Part shown: positions 22,198 to 31,902 of the stretch, one piece after another
Numbering within the stretch: the first letter of the stretch is position 1
Layout of the letters: every line of letters starts with the position of its first letter
Source of the DNA: Cladocopium goreaui
Taxonomy: Eukaryota; Sar; Dinophyceae; Suessiales; Symbiodiniaceae
Direction: 5' to 3'
Length of the DNA stretch: 64,000 nt
Assembly (NCBI GenBank): GCA_947184155.2
Contig: CAMXCT020006368.1
Location: 100,001 to 164,000, forward strand
Translations under genes and position numbers: made by a program
The notes under the pieces: generated by a model
What the model saw: only the letters and a program-made list of their open reading frames with translations
Database searches by the model: none
Told to the model about the DNA's origin: nothing

Positions 22198-23103
22198 ATG
22201 TCAAGCTTGGAAACCGGGGCCAAATTCAGATGGCGTAGTTCGGGCAAAAAATGGTGTAACATGTTCCTCGTCTCAGATGGCCAGCCAGAGCTAGGGTCAT
22301 GGTTGGATGTGAAGCAGCAACCTTGGGGTGTTGGTTGTAAAGTGTGCCAGGAAACTGGGGTTTCCAATCCTTTCGCTTCTTATTCAATGACCAAGAAGGG
22401 CCAACTGCAGAACTGCAATTTGATGAAGCACCATAAAAGCAAGGCGCGCAAGGCAGCGGTGAAGGAATGGTTGAAGGAAGGGGGCTGTGTTGGTCCTAGT
22501 CCCGATGCAGCCCTGGCATTGAGTCAGTTTCAAGAGCTGATGGAGTGCTTTGGCGAGAAAAGATCATTGACGCAAAAAGAGCTGCAAATGGCATGGTGTT
22601 TGGCAGAGGGGTTAAAAGCTTTGGACCAAACGTTCATTGCGAAATCTTCTCACATTTCTTTGATGCGGGATGAGCGGCATGGGCGGTTGGCCATACGATT
22701 CATGGCTGTGGCCCCAGACTTGACAACTCGAAGTGGCTTTTTAGGCCAAGCAAGGCAAGCTGGAACAGGAGCTGCCAATGTCTCCTTAGCCACATGGGCA
22801 GTCATGAAGCGTGCTTGCTCTAGATTTTATATGGCTCCTCTTAGTCAGAATCCTGGGCGTTTGAAGAAAAATCTTTTTAAACACCTGCGGTCAAGAGTTG
22901 TGGCACTCGCTGCTGATGCAGCAGCAGATGAAATGGCAAGCTGTGAAATATTAAGGTCAGCACACTTGAGTTTGAATACAGAAGACAATCAGCCAATGCT
23001 GCCAAACTTGAGGTCAGAAGTGGACAATCGATTGAGGGTTGGACACTGCTCAGGAGCCACCTGGGTATTTCAACTCACCCAAGCTGCTGCGGCCGAGGCT
23101 TGA
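22198..23103 (+). CDS. Zinc-finger/transposase-like protein of the TIR element, probably truncated
   Basis: 301 codons from ATG 22198 (MSSLETGAKFRWRSSGKKW). The frame is open further up, but the sequence before 22198 is low-complexity leader made of TCGGCC repeats. Residues about 40-90 hold W.VGCKVC...LMKHHKSKARKAA, the layout of BED/TTF-type fingers tied to hAT-like transposases; the final metal His position is Arg (KAR), so binding may be impaired. Residues about 150-210 carry SLMRDERHGRLAIRF and GFLGQARQAGTGAANV, a block I associate with a repeated dinoflagellate transposase-like family. A full catalytic domain would be much longer; the ORF stops in GCTGCTGCGGCC repeats. Intronless. Confidence 0.6.
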   Translation: MSSLETGAKFRWRSSGKKWCNMFLVSDGQPELGSWLDVKQQPWGVGCKVCQETGVSNPFASYSMTKKGQLQNCNLMKHHKSKARKAAVKEWLKEGGCVGPSPDAALALSQFQELMECFGEKRSLTQKELQMAWCLAEGLKALDQTFIAKSSHISLMRDERHGRLAIRFMAVAPDLTTRSGFLGQARQAGTGAANVSLATWAVMKRACSRFYMAPLSQNPGRLKKNLFKHLRSRVVALAADAAADEMASCEILRSAHLSLNTEDNQPMLPNLRSEVDNRLRVGHCSGATWVFQLTQAAAAEA

Positions 23104-23528
23104 GATTAAGGGCGTAGTCAGGCTGCTTCGGCCTGCTCGTTGCCAGGCTGCTTCGGCCTGCCCGAAACTTTTTTTGAAAAAAGTGGTTGCTTCAGGCTTC
23201 AGCCACAGAAGCTTGGCGGCTTCGGCCAAATCGCCTGGCTGTTTCGGCCAGCAAGGGTTTCGAGAAGACAGACTCTCTTAGAAAATAGTGGCTGCTGTGG
23301 CCTTCTTGGGACCAGGTTGTGGAAGAGACTTTGAAACCACCAAAGAGTATTTGAATCCAAAAAGGGGAAAATATGTAACATGTTTACTGTTTACTATTCA
23401 AAGGTCCTTTAACCTGGTAAGGGGGATATTTTCTTTTTTATGTAATAAGGGATTTTGACATATATTTAAAAATCATCTTAAGAATTACAGGGATGTCACC
23501 TCTTAAGACTATAACCTAACCTCCTACT

Positions 23529-23735
23529 AAGACTCTAATTCGGGGACGTCCCCTAACCTCCTAAGGGGTAATTCGGGGACGTCCCCTAACCTCCTAAGGG
23601 GTAATTCGGGGACATCCCTTAACCTCCTAAGACTCTAATTCGGGGACGTCCCCTAACCTCCTAAGGGGTAATTCGGGGACATCCCTTAACCTCCTAAGAC
23701 TCTAATTCGGGGACGTCCCCTAACCTCCTAAGGGA
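23529..23735. repeat. 33-34-bp array of GGGGACGTCCCC palindromes, six units
   Basis: Units alternate AAGACTCTAATTCGGGGACG... and AAGGGGTAATTCGGGGACG..., each ending TAACCTCCT. Further single copies of the palindrome lie at about 23791-23804 and 23908-23921. Two units have ACATCCCTT, breaking the dyad. Confidence 0.9.
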
Positions 23736-23923
23736 TATAATCAAAAACCCTATCCTATGGAGAGGGCGATTTGCCCTCTCCAACCGAAGGTCGGGGACGT
23801 CCCCTAGCTGTGTAAGGAGAGGACGAATAGAGGACGAATGTGTAATACTACTAAGTGTTTCGGTTTTACAAGCTGTTGTCCTCTGTTTGTCCTCTCCAAC
23901 CGAGCATCGGGGACGTCCCCTAC

Positions 23924-23962
23924 CTGTGTAAGGAGAGGACGAAATGACCTCTCCTTACACAG
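23924..23962. repeat. 15-bp perfect hairpin
   Basis: CTGTGTAAGGAGAGG (23924-23938) and its complement (23948-23962) with a 9-nt loop. A third, direct copy lies at about 23982-23996. Confidence 0.85.
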
Positions 23963-24073
23963 CATGTTTAACCAAAAACCTGCTGTGTAAGGAGAGGTCG
24001 TCACAGGTCGTCATGTTGCCTGAGCTTGGCTGTTTCGGCCAAGCTGGCTGCCTTGGGCCTTCGTCAGTGAGCT

Positions 24074-24168
24074 GTGTAAGAAGAGGGCTGTGAGAGGACT
24101 ATTGAATAAAATTCCTTAGGGCAAAACAACCTTTTTCGAATAGTCCTCTCACAGCCCTCTCCTTACAC
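24074..24168. repeat. 33-bp near-perfect foldback
   Basis: GTGTAAGAAGAGGGCTGTG... (24074-24106) pairs with the arm at 24135-24168 except for one substitution and one inserted base; loop about 28 nt. Shares GTGTAAGGAGAGG with the hairpin at 23924. Confidence 0.85.
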
Positions 24169-24399
24169 ACTTCGCTGCTGTCAGTCTAAGGAGAGAACTG
24201 TTAGTCCCCTCCTTAGAAGCCTCACTCAAGTCGTTTCTCGTTGTTTTCGGCTCACAAGCTTTTCCGTGTGTAAAAGCTGTTTCGGCTTAAACCGTGAAAC
24301 GTTCCAGGCTGCCTCGGCCTGCAATCACAGGCTGTTTCGGCCTGGAATATAACCTCACAGACTGGTTCGGTCTTGGAGCCAGTTTGCTACCACAGTCCT

Positions 24400-24855
24400 A
24401 TGAGCTCTGCGACGAGTCGATCCACGACTTTTCGCGAAGATCATTATCGATCTGACACCTCTGGACGGCCGCATGGCTTGGGCAGCCTTGCGAAATCGGG
24501 TATAGGGTATGTAGGAGTTGCCTTCAACCCAGAGCACCACCGGCTGCTTGCATTGCTTGAAAAAGAAATGACAAACCCTGAGTCCAGCTTGTTTTCGTCA
24601 GCTTACAGTGAAGCCGTCGGTGGCAGTGGGCAGGCACCTGTGAATCAGACCGCAAAACCAAAGGCAAAGGTAAAGGCAAAGGCCAAAGGCAAGGGAAAGG
24701 CCAAACCAAAGGCTAAGGCAAAAGCCAAAGCCAAGCAAACAAAGGATGAGCAGGAGGAAGGCGAAGAGGAAAACGACGAAGATGAAGAAGACGACGTCTG
24801 GAATCCTTTGGGAGACGACGACGATGACGACGAAGAGGACAATGGAGACAAGTGA
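24400..24855 (+). CDS. Lys-rich/acidic protein in the TIR element
   Basis: 151 codons from ATG 24400 (MSSATSRSTTFREDHYRSD). N-terminal half is ordinary mixed sequence (YVGVAFNPEHHRLLALLEKE); then an AKPKAKVKAKAKGKGKAK block, then a Glu/Asp tail ending VWNPLGDDDDDDEEDNGDK. Composition suggests a nuclear, DNA- or histone-like charged protein, but no domain is recognised. Starts 58 bp after a TCGGCC motif and ends 4 bp before the next one, so motif copies bracket the ORF. Confidence 0.5.
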   Translation: MSSATSRSTTFREDHYRSDTSGRPHGLGSLAKSGIGYVGVAFNPEHHRLLALLEKEMTNPESSLFSSAYSEAVGGSGQAPVNQTAKPKAKVKAKAKGKGKAKPKAKAKAKAKQTKDEQEEGEEENDEDEEDDVWNPLGDDDDDDEEDNGDK

Positions 24856-25051
24856 TGTGGCTGCCTCGGCCATAGACGAGACGACGTGGCTGCATCGGCC
24901 ATACCACGGTTGCATCGGCCGTGTGGCTGCCTCGGCCATAGGCGACGATGTGGCTGCGACATAGGCACTTCGGACCTATAGGCAGTTTTGATTGTGCCTT
25001 CCATGCGGGATCGAAAAAAAAGCTGCTTTTAATTTCCCACAAACATGACAG

Positions 25052-25331
25052 GTTGAAAGGTAAAAGTGTCGACTCTCTTAGGGGGATGTCCTGTTGTCAG
25101 TCGGTTTGTCTCATGTTTGCTGTACATGTTCTGGAAACATAATCATTTGCGGTTTGCTCGCACATTTAGGCCTAGGCTTAAACTACATATGACTGCGTTG
25201 AAAGGTAAAAGTGTCGACTCTCTTAGGGGGATGTCCTGAGTCGGTTTGTCTCATGTTTGCTGTACATGTTCTGAAACATAATCATTTGCGGTTTCTCGCA
25301 CATTTAGGCTCTAGGCTTAAACTACATATGA
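25052..25331. repeat. Tandem duplication, period 146 bp
   Basis: GTTGAAAGGTAAAAGTGTCG starts at 25052 and 25198; both copies run to AAACTACATATGAC with small indels. Confidence 0.9.
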
Positions 25332-26123
25332 CCATGCTGATGATGATGCCGCCGCCCGAACTTCCACGATGACGTGGCAACCCCAGTGTAGTCACTAAGC
25401 CTGATGCCAAAGTCATCCAAAGGGATCTTCTCAAAAGGTTCCATGTGGAAAAGCTGTACCAGAAGTACAGGCTGCTTCAGACCAGCACATGGCCATCGGA
25501 AAGCAAGCTTGCTTCCACTATGCGGATCGAAATTGTGAGAAGAAAAGGGGTTAAGTGGATGAATGAAAAAGAAAAAACAAAGTGATGAGAAGTAGCATTT
25601 TGACTGCATCGGCCAAGCTATGGCTGCTTCGGCCAAGCTATGGCTGCTTCGGCCAAGCTATGGCTGCTTCAGCACATGGCTGCTTCAGCCTATTCGAGTC
25701 TAATTCATATGATTTCAAAATCTATGGGAACCCATCTTTAATTCACCTGTTTGTGGCTTGCACAAACCAAACTTGCTGTAGATATTTGGAATCCTCGTTT
25801 GCCCAAGAGAAAAAATGCGTGGACCGATGATTGAAGCTATTTTCTTGTTGTTGGAAGACATGACATTGTCACTGCCGGCACACACATGCATTAAAATTTG
25901 AGCACACGCAATCTGATATTTCACCCATGGAGACATTAGCACTCCTTTTGGTTTATATGCTTCCTTCTCCTTCATTCCTTTTACAAACACTTTCTTAAAA
26001 GAAGCTGTCTACTCCACTTTTTTATTTTTATTTCTCGTTTCAGTAACTTTCTCGTGTAAGTAACTTTCTCGTGTAAGGGCAATTTTTTTTTGTAATACCG
26101 TAATGCCGCTAAGTGGATGCAAG

Positions 26124-26348
26124 GATATGTCAGATAGAATGCCAGAAGATATGCCAGATAGAACGCCAGAAGATTTGCCAGATAGAATGCCAGAGATATG
26201 TCAGAATATATGCCAGAACATATGCCAGAAGATATGCCAGGTAGAATGCCAGATAGAATGCCAGAAGATATGTCAGAAGATATGCCAGAAGATATGCCAG
26301 ATAGAATGCCAGAAGATATGTCAGATAGAATGCCAGAAGATTTGCCAG
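26124..26348. repeat. 12-bp minisatellite, right part
   Basis: ATGCCAGAAGAT / ATGTCAGATAGA units, same orientation as 21552-21744. Confidence 0.9.
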
Positions 26349-26502
26349 TAAGAAAATCTATAAATGTCATGGTGGGGATCACACGAAGTAAAGTAATTGG
26401 TTTATTTAGATTATGAAAATCATATAGACATGGAAATCAGTTGTCTCCCTCCCAACACCTTGTGGCCTTGGATGCCTTGGATGCCTTGGATCAGGGGCCC
26501 AC

Positions 26503-26695
26503 CGGGGTCCACAAAGCCATGCAGCCCCAAAAGAAGTGCCGCGTAGGCAGGCCATGGATCTGAGAAGGGCCGAAGATCTTGGAGATTGGCTCCAAAGCCA
26601 TCAGCTTTGAGAATATGGCTTGTCCTGAAATGGCGACTGGACCCATGAAGATCATCAAGGAGAATGCGACTCCCCCAAGGGGCCCGTCAAGGCCC
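26503..26695 (-). CDS. Unassigned membrane-protein exon
   Basis: GCCAAAAG acceptor, ACCCCG|GTGGGC donor, 193 bp. Reads LDGPLGGVAFSLMIFMGPVA, ISGQAIFSKLMALEPISKIF and ends near FFWGCMALWTP. The first half is a typical transmembrane helix with small residues (GG, GP, SG). A second hydrophobic candidate (ILWPPMISWVVAQLCMAICF) lies at about 26790-26870, but its frame meets TAG at the obvious donor. No family recognised. Confidence 0.55.
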
Positions 26696-27337
26696 CTTTT
26701 GGCCAGAAAAACCTCCCTCTCTGACGATAGAAATCAGGCAGTGGAGTTGATGAAGACTGAAACGAAAGGTCCGAATGCCTTGGACACCTTACCTAGGCAG
26801 CAAAGCAAATTGCCATGCAAAGTTGAGCGACGACCCATGAAATCATCGGCGGCCAAAGGATGCTTGGGAACATCCTGGTGGTCACACAGGACATCACAGG
26901 ACCCCCACTTAAGTCACTTGGAGAGATCCCAAGAAACAAACACCGTGGCATATCTTCACTCACGCAAGGCAACACAAAAACACTCCATTGGTTTTCTTGG
27001 GTTTGGATGCCTTCCGGACGTAGAGGGAAATCCTGATCCAGCACTTTTCATTTCGTTTCTAGTTCTTCAAGCGACAACCATACGATATCCCAACAACCCA
27101 CTCTAAAATCACCTGCCAAGGAGTGGACCATTGCCATGATGACTGGCCGGTGGATTGAATCTGAATTCTTTCTATTACCGCTACGACACTTCAGTATTTG
27201 ATTCAATAAGCATCGTTCTAGTGCATACTACCTGTGGTTTTTGTGCAAATAAAGAGCTGTGGCTTTGTGCAAAGAAAACATGCTCTTAATTTTCCGGTGG
27301 TTTATCCATTCTATCCCCATGTTCCCCTAACAACCCA

Positions 27338-27459
27338 TACCCTCTGGTAAACGTTAACAAAAAACTATGGAAAGATCCACCATGCTATTCATGGGAAAAT
27401 CCACTATAAATGGCCATTTTATCCATTTTCAATAGCTATTTTGACATAACCAGAGGGTA
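27338..27459. mobile_element. Family-A element, copy 8
   Basis: TACCCTCTGGTAAACG...TAACCAGAGGGTA, 122 bp, with internal insertions (GTTAACAAAA; ATCCATTTTC duplicated). Ends 26 bp after the donor of exon 27486-27609. Confidence 0.85.
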
Positions 27460-27485
27460 GTATCCCATGCTCTATGGGGATCTAC

Positions 27486-27609
27486 GGGGCCCAGGATGGC
27501 CCAGGGCCTTCCAATACGCGCCCAGTGGACTTCGCCGGAAGTTCTCAGCTGTGAGCTGCCAACCACCAGCCCGCCAGGAGGACCAGTCGATGTCCTGTGA
27601 TCGGTCGTC
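27486..27609 (-). CDS. Unassigned exon
   Basis: TTGTGAG acceptor, GGCCCC|GTAGAT donor. Reads DDRSQDIDWSSWRAGGWQLT, AENFRRSPLGAYWKALGHPG. Trp-rich and clearly coding. No family recognised. Confidence 0.6.
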
Positions 27610-27638
27610 CTCACAAGAGAATTCATGGAAAGTTAAGA

Positions 27639-27726
27639 TCAATGGCCATGTCAGGATCCCCACAAAATATGGCCTGAAATATGGTACTAACGTACCTCCA
27701 TTTTAGGATCCTGGAATTTCCATTGA
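27639..27726. mobile_element. Family-D element, copy 3 (short)
   Basis: TCAATGGCCATG...TTTCCATTGA, internally deleted relative to copies at 11066 and 35165. Flanked by a 6-bp direct repeat TTAAGA (27633-27638, 27727-27732). Confidence 0.8.
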
Positions 27727-28164
27727 TTAAGATCAAACAACAACATACAACAAGTATGTTTCAATCTTAGTGTTGTTTTGCAAATAAGTATCTAATAATC
27801 TGGCTGAATCCTCATATTCTAATCCCCTGCTTCTTGCTAACCCCTGTAATTAATACTTGAGAGCAGGCGGAGGCGGACGAAAGGTAGTGTAGTGGGAGAG
27901 GAGTGGTGTCAAAATGCTGCGCCCCTAAGATGATACACCAAAAACGTTTTTGCGCAGTCTAAGATGATTTTATCCAGAGCATGACTGCATGATACGGTGT
28001 CTTGTGCAGCGTGAAATGATGCACGAAAAGGGGTTTATTTAAAACCCCTTTTTAAGACCCCTTGAGCAACTGTTATTGAGGCTGAAGCATACCAATGCTG
28101 GACTACAGGGACATCTCCCTCATGGAAAGTGTGCCTCTAATGTGGGGGCCCGTGACCGCGTCAC

Positions 28165-28190
28165 CCGTGGGAATTGAACCCATGACCATT
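28165..28190 (-). other. Pol III B-box-like sequence
   Basis: Minus strand GGTTCAATTCC within TGGG...CCCA arms fits a tRNA T-arm/B box. No A box or acceptor stem was found at the right distance, so this is not a tRNA gene; a decayed tRNA-derived SINE is possible. Confidence 0.25.
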
Positions 28191-28579
28191 TTCGGGGGCC
28201 CCCCCCCCCTTATAATTGATATCCAATACATAACGGCGAGAATTCCTTGAATTCCGTGGGCTGGCCCCCCAATACCCCCTAAGCTTGTGCTGAAGCACGG
28301 AGAACTCAGGTAGCTGACGCTACCTTTCGTGATAAATAATCTAGCTCTCTCCACCTGAGGTCACATGGTCACCTATGGTCACCCCTCTTCTTAAATACCC
28401 GCAAACGAAAACATGCTTTACTATTGGGTGTATTCATGAATTAGAGGCCCATTTGCAAAGGATAGTTGATGTTTGCGGAGATGTGATTTTATTACAGATT
28501 ACATCAGATTACTTCCCAAAAAAGTGGTGAATTTCATGGATTTTCAGGGTCTTCGTTAATTGGGGAGATTGTGCCATTT

Positions 28580-29135
28580 TTGGAGGCCACATCCCCATCC
28601 TCCCCGCACCGCAGCTCCGCAGGCTGCGCCTGGGCCGCGGAAGCAGCGCAGCGCAGCAAGGGCAGCCTTCCACGCTGTACGCGAAGGAAGGAGCCTCGAA
28701 GCACGTGTGGTCAAGCCATGTTTGGCACACATCTTTTCATGTACAAAAGCAATTTATATTTATATAATGTATATATATATATATAACAATAATATGATTG
28801 ATATACCTGCCAAACAAGACCTGTTTCTCTTGCCCTTGCTGGTTCCAGTCGTCCATTTCCCCAGTTTATAAAGAAGCCCATAATGATGCTGCATTTTATG
28901 GGGAAAGATGGGTAAAGCTTCAAAACTATGGAATGTAAATACATGTACTTACTATATATATATGCAACCCAATGAAACTGGCAAACTCACCAACTATCAC
29001 AAAACTTTGCCGCATTTGCCCCAGCGGCGCAGCCCAAATTCCATCACGACCGCGGGGCGCCAGCGTCGCGCCATAGCGATGGATCGCATGGCCATGGCAT
29101 CCCCAGCGGTTCAGCTGTCCCCGCCCAACAGAAAA
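28580..29135. CDS. Ambiguous exon candidates
   Basis: Two GC-rich islands. 28590-28700: minus reads VLRGSFLRVQRGRLPLLRCA, but plus is also open (EATSPSSPHRSSAGCAWAAE). 29025-29130: plus reads AQPKFHHDRGAPASRHSDGS after a CCCCAG acceptor; minus is open too. Strand cannot be settled by eye. Confidence 0.3.
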
Positions 29136-30145
29136 GAAGAGCACTTCACACCATTAAAACAGCAAGGGTTTGATGGCTATAGCGGCTGGTTTTTTCTATC
29201 TGGTCATGTGATTTAAGATATTTTAAGATATTTTTAGATCATGCTTTTTCAAGGCACCGCTCGATCGATCAAAGAGGCTGGAAAGACATGGGGCTGGCAC
29301 TCACCAACTCATGTAGTTCAGAAGTGCCGAAGTTCTCAATGTTCTCATCTTATTTCATCCCCTATATAAGACACATCTCTTCCCAAACATCTGAACTTGC
29401 CCAATCCCCCGCCAGCTTCGCCGTGCCGTTCTGCGACCCAGCGGCCCAGTTTGGCATAGCAAGACCGAGCAGCTGCCCTGACCAAGGGACCAGCTAAGTT
29501 GGTTGAAATAACTATGGTAACGTTCTAAACCAATACATCACCCCCAAAATCACTACAAATGGCTGGTAGCAATCATTCCTAAATGGTATAGGTTTATGGC
29601 AATCGGTTGCTCATATTATTGAACTGCTGGTTTTATGGTATGTCCCTATAGTTCATGGTGATAAAAACAAATATTTGGAAGCAACAAACATCAGATGGTA
29701 ACGACCATTTCAACATGTATTCATGACGAAATCTTTCCCGCATCTCCAACACTACAATCTCGCACACAACCGAACACGACTGGGCTTCATCTCAACCAAG
29801 AGACCCAAAATGGCGGCCACATCGTTGAAACCACCGAGTAACCTCATAAGATGATAATTCAAAACATCTTCAAACTAGATCAAACTCACCTAACAAAAAA
29901 AAACACGCCATTCTTTTCTTTTCGCTCCTGTCTGGCACAGCTTTGCGATGCTTTGCGAGCTCGCATCTGCAAACATCTTTCAGAAAATGCCACATTTGGG
30001 GAAGCGTGGACACCTAAACAACTTTGGTGTTGCAGTGCCCAGTCTTACTTGCCAGGGCCCCAGACTGAGACAGTGAAAATTCATGTGAATACGTAGTGCT
30101 CATGTAGTGCTCCTGGGATTCCTGTGGATTCCCAGTTCCAAACAT

Positions 30146-30251
30146 TACCATCTGATAAACTAACATAACTATGGAAAATCCCCATTTTTAATGGGAAAAC
30201 TCACTATTTCTATGGCCATTTTCAATGGCTATGTTAGTTTACCAGGGGGTA
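30146..30251. mobile_element. Family-A element, copy 9
   Basis: TACCATCTGATAAAC...GTTTACCAGGGGGTA. Directly abuts a coding-like island (about 30258-30330, minus: READGFTEDEQQAIRDFR), which would use a GC donor (TTTCAG|GCGAC). Confidence 0.8.
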
Positions 30252-30257
30252 TGTCGC

Positions 30258-30330
30258 CTGAAATCGCGAATGGCTTGCTGCTCATCCTCCGTGAAACCAT
30301 CAGCCTCTCTTTTCGGGGCCGAGCTTCGGG
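30258..30330 (-). CDS. Possible exon next to family-A copy 9
   Basis: Reads FPRSSAPKREADGFTEDEQQ, AIRDF. The plus strand (MSPEIANGLLLILRETISLS) is also plausible. Included mainly for its position against the element. Confidence 0.35.
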
Positions 30331-30560
30331 GGAAACATTTGGAGCTTTCGTGAAAGCGGCCCCTTTTGCATAAAAAAAGCCAGAAAAGGCCCCGCCACAG
30401 AAGAATTCATAATCATAAAGAATCATAAAGTCATCAGTCATAAAGTATTGTAAAGTACCAAATAAATCCAAATAACATAGTACATAGTATTAGAATGTAT
30501 TAGATATATAGTAACCCATCAACTTTCGGTGTGTGCTCACCCTCGGCCCCTTAGCCCCAG

Positions 30561-30635
30561 GCCACGCTATACAACGAGGACACGGACAAGGCCTGCCATG
30601 GAAAGTCGCGCTGGGAGCATCCCAGTGGCAAATAA
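30561..30635 (+). CDS. WW-domain-like last exon
   Basis: CCTTAGCCCCAG acceptor, then ATLYNEDTDKACHGKSRWEH, PSGK and TAA. The LYNEDT...SRWEHP order matches the second half of a WW domain (aromatic, N, T, second W, P), with a few extra residues between T and W. WW domains bind proline-rich peptides. The exon with the first Trp was not found upstream. One of few plus-strand exons in the left half. Confidence 0.45.
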   Translation, partial: ATLYNEDTDKACHGKSRWEHPSGK

Positions 30636-31412
30636 GCCTCACAGCCTATGTTCTGCATGTAATGTTACACTACGTATGTGATTAATTGTGATTATGATTA
30701 TATGATTGTATATGTAAATATGTGTCAATAAATAAATTTATGCGTGTTCTATTTCATATGTATCATTTCCAGTATATCATACATATAAATAATCATTTGC
30801 AATATAGGATGGTTTGCAGTTTGCGACTGGACATGAACAGTTACAGTTGTGACTCTGAACAGTTGTGACTCGTGACACTTTATCCGTAGTTCAAACCAGT
30901 AAGGCAACAATTGCACGCCATAGAGTCATAGAGAATGCAAGATCAATAGTTCAAAACATGCTCAAAGAAGTGGTTGTGAAGCACCTTCCGCAAGCAAACT
31001 CAAGAGCAATTGCCGGCGACTCCCCAATAATCCAACAATCAATGGTCAGCTGCAGTCAGCTGCAGTCAGCTGCTGTTTCACCACAGTTGACCTAGCTCTC
31101 GCCAGTTGGTTCACCCCCTGCATATCATGGGCTTCTGATGGCCTATTGTCAGTCATAAGTACCAGAATATATCATAATTACCCTCATATCATAATACAGT
31201 ATATTGTTCAGTCATTGGTATAATTGTACATAAGATTGGACATAATTACATATAATTACATATAATAAAATTACATAATTATACATAATTAGATGTAATT
31301 ATCATACTTATAGATATATCATATACTTATTAAGGATATCTGACGATATTATAATAGTTGTCCCAATTATCTCAATATCATATAATTACATGGGTAAATA
31401 ATGCTATATTCA

Positions 31413-31505
31413 TTGGATTGGTTTAAGGGAAAATCTACAGGAAACCATGGATTTCCCCATTAAATATGGGGCTTAAACCAGCAAATTTTCCCTTAAACCA
31501 ATCCA
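31413..31505. mobile_element. Family-E element, copy 2 (most symmetric)
   Basis: TGGATTGGTTTAAGGGAAAA...TTTTCCCTTAAACCAATCCA: arms of about 20 bp pair perfectly. The 30640-31410 stretch before it is AT-rich; a weak open region at 30865-31095 has no recognisable product. Confidence 0.85.
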
Positions 31506-31545
31506 TTGATATATATATACATATATATTTAACTATAATACATAT

Positions 31546-31653
31546 TACCCTCTGGTAAACTAACATAACTATGGAACATCACCATTTTTAATGGGAAAAC
31601 TCACTATTTCTATGGCCATTTTCAATAGCTATGTAACAAATTACCAGAGGGTA
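31546..31653. mobile_element. Family-A element, copy 10
   Basis: TACCCTCTGGTAAAC...ATTACCAGAGGGTA, 37 bp after the donor of exon 31691-31755. Confidence 0.85.
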
Positions 31654-31690
31654 TAATCCCAATTCCTGGGAGCCCCTCAGCCTGCATCAC

Positions 31691-31755
31691 CTTGGCTGAG
31701 GGATCCGGATGTAGGGCGCTCAAGGCCACCAGGCAATCTGGCCGGATCATGGCGC
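31691..31755 (-). CDS. Unassigned exon between two family-A elements
   Basis: AAAGCCCAG acceptor, GCCAAG|GTGATG donor. Reads MIRPDCLVALSALHPDPSAK. Family-A copies lie 37 bp downstream and 34 bp upstream, so both flanking introns begin or end next to an element. Confidence 0.65.
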
Positions 31756-31789
31756 CTGGGCTTTCTCGACACATTTTAGGAACTTCGTT

Positions 31790-31902
31790 TACCCTCTGGT
31801 AATTTGTTACATAGCCATAGAAAATGGCCCATAGAAATAGATGGTTTACCTATTAATAGCATGGGGATTTTCCATGGCTATGTAACAAATAACCAAATGG
31901 TA
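31790..31902. mobile_element. Family-A element, copy 11
   Basis: TACCCTCTGGTAATTTG...AATAACCAAATGGTA, asymmetric ends as in copy 4. Confidence 0.85.

Larger units (their letters stand above)
22132..25690. repeat. Dispersed TGGCTGNNTCGGCC motif, about 20 copies
   Basis: Copies include 22132-22145, 22175-22188, 23121-23133, 23146-23158, 23215-23227, 23237-23249, 24028-24040, 24307-24319, 24330-24342, 24859-24871, 24888-24900, 24908-24920, 24925-24937, and a 20-bp tandem version at 25601-25690. All lie inside the TIR element, mostly in the same orientation, with the variable position T, C or A. Confidence 0.85.
21745..26123. mobile_element. 4.38-kb terminal-inverted-repeat transposon
   Basis: Left end CTTGCATCCACTTAAGCG...ATTACGGTATTACAAAAAAAAA (21745-21785) is matched by the complement at the right end (26083-26123); about 41 bp, with 9 exact terminal bases. 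GATA occurs directly outside both ends (21741-21744, 26124-26127), and removing the element rejoins a normal 12-bp satellite unit. TTTCTCGT repeats lie subterminally on both sides (21803, 22031, 22085; 26031, 26048, 26065). Contains two ORFs and many small palindromes. The superfamily is not determined; 4-bp duplication and ends match nothing I can name with certainty. Confidence 0.8.

Noticed and set aside
23529-23735. CRISPR-like array (palindromic repeats with regular spacing)
   Set aside because: The spacers are themselves near-identical (two alternating types), the setting is eukaryotic, and no cas gene is present. It is a tandem repeat.
24598-25042. Minus-strand ORFs opposite the K-rich/acidic ORF
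   Set aside because: They translate the complement of Lys/Glu repeats into Ser/Leu/Phe runs; typical shadow frames.
26103-26416. MPED/MPDR-repeat proteins at 21.5-21.76 and 26.1-26.4 kb
   Set aside because: Product of the 12-bp minisatellite, a multiple of 3; reverse frames are equally open.
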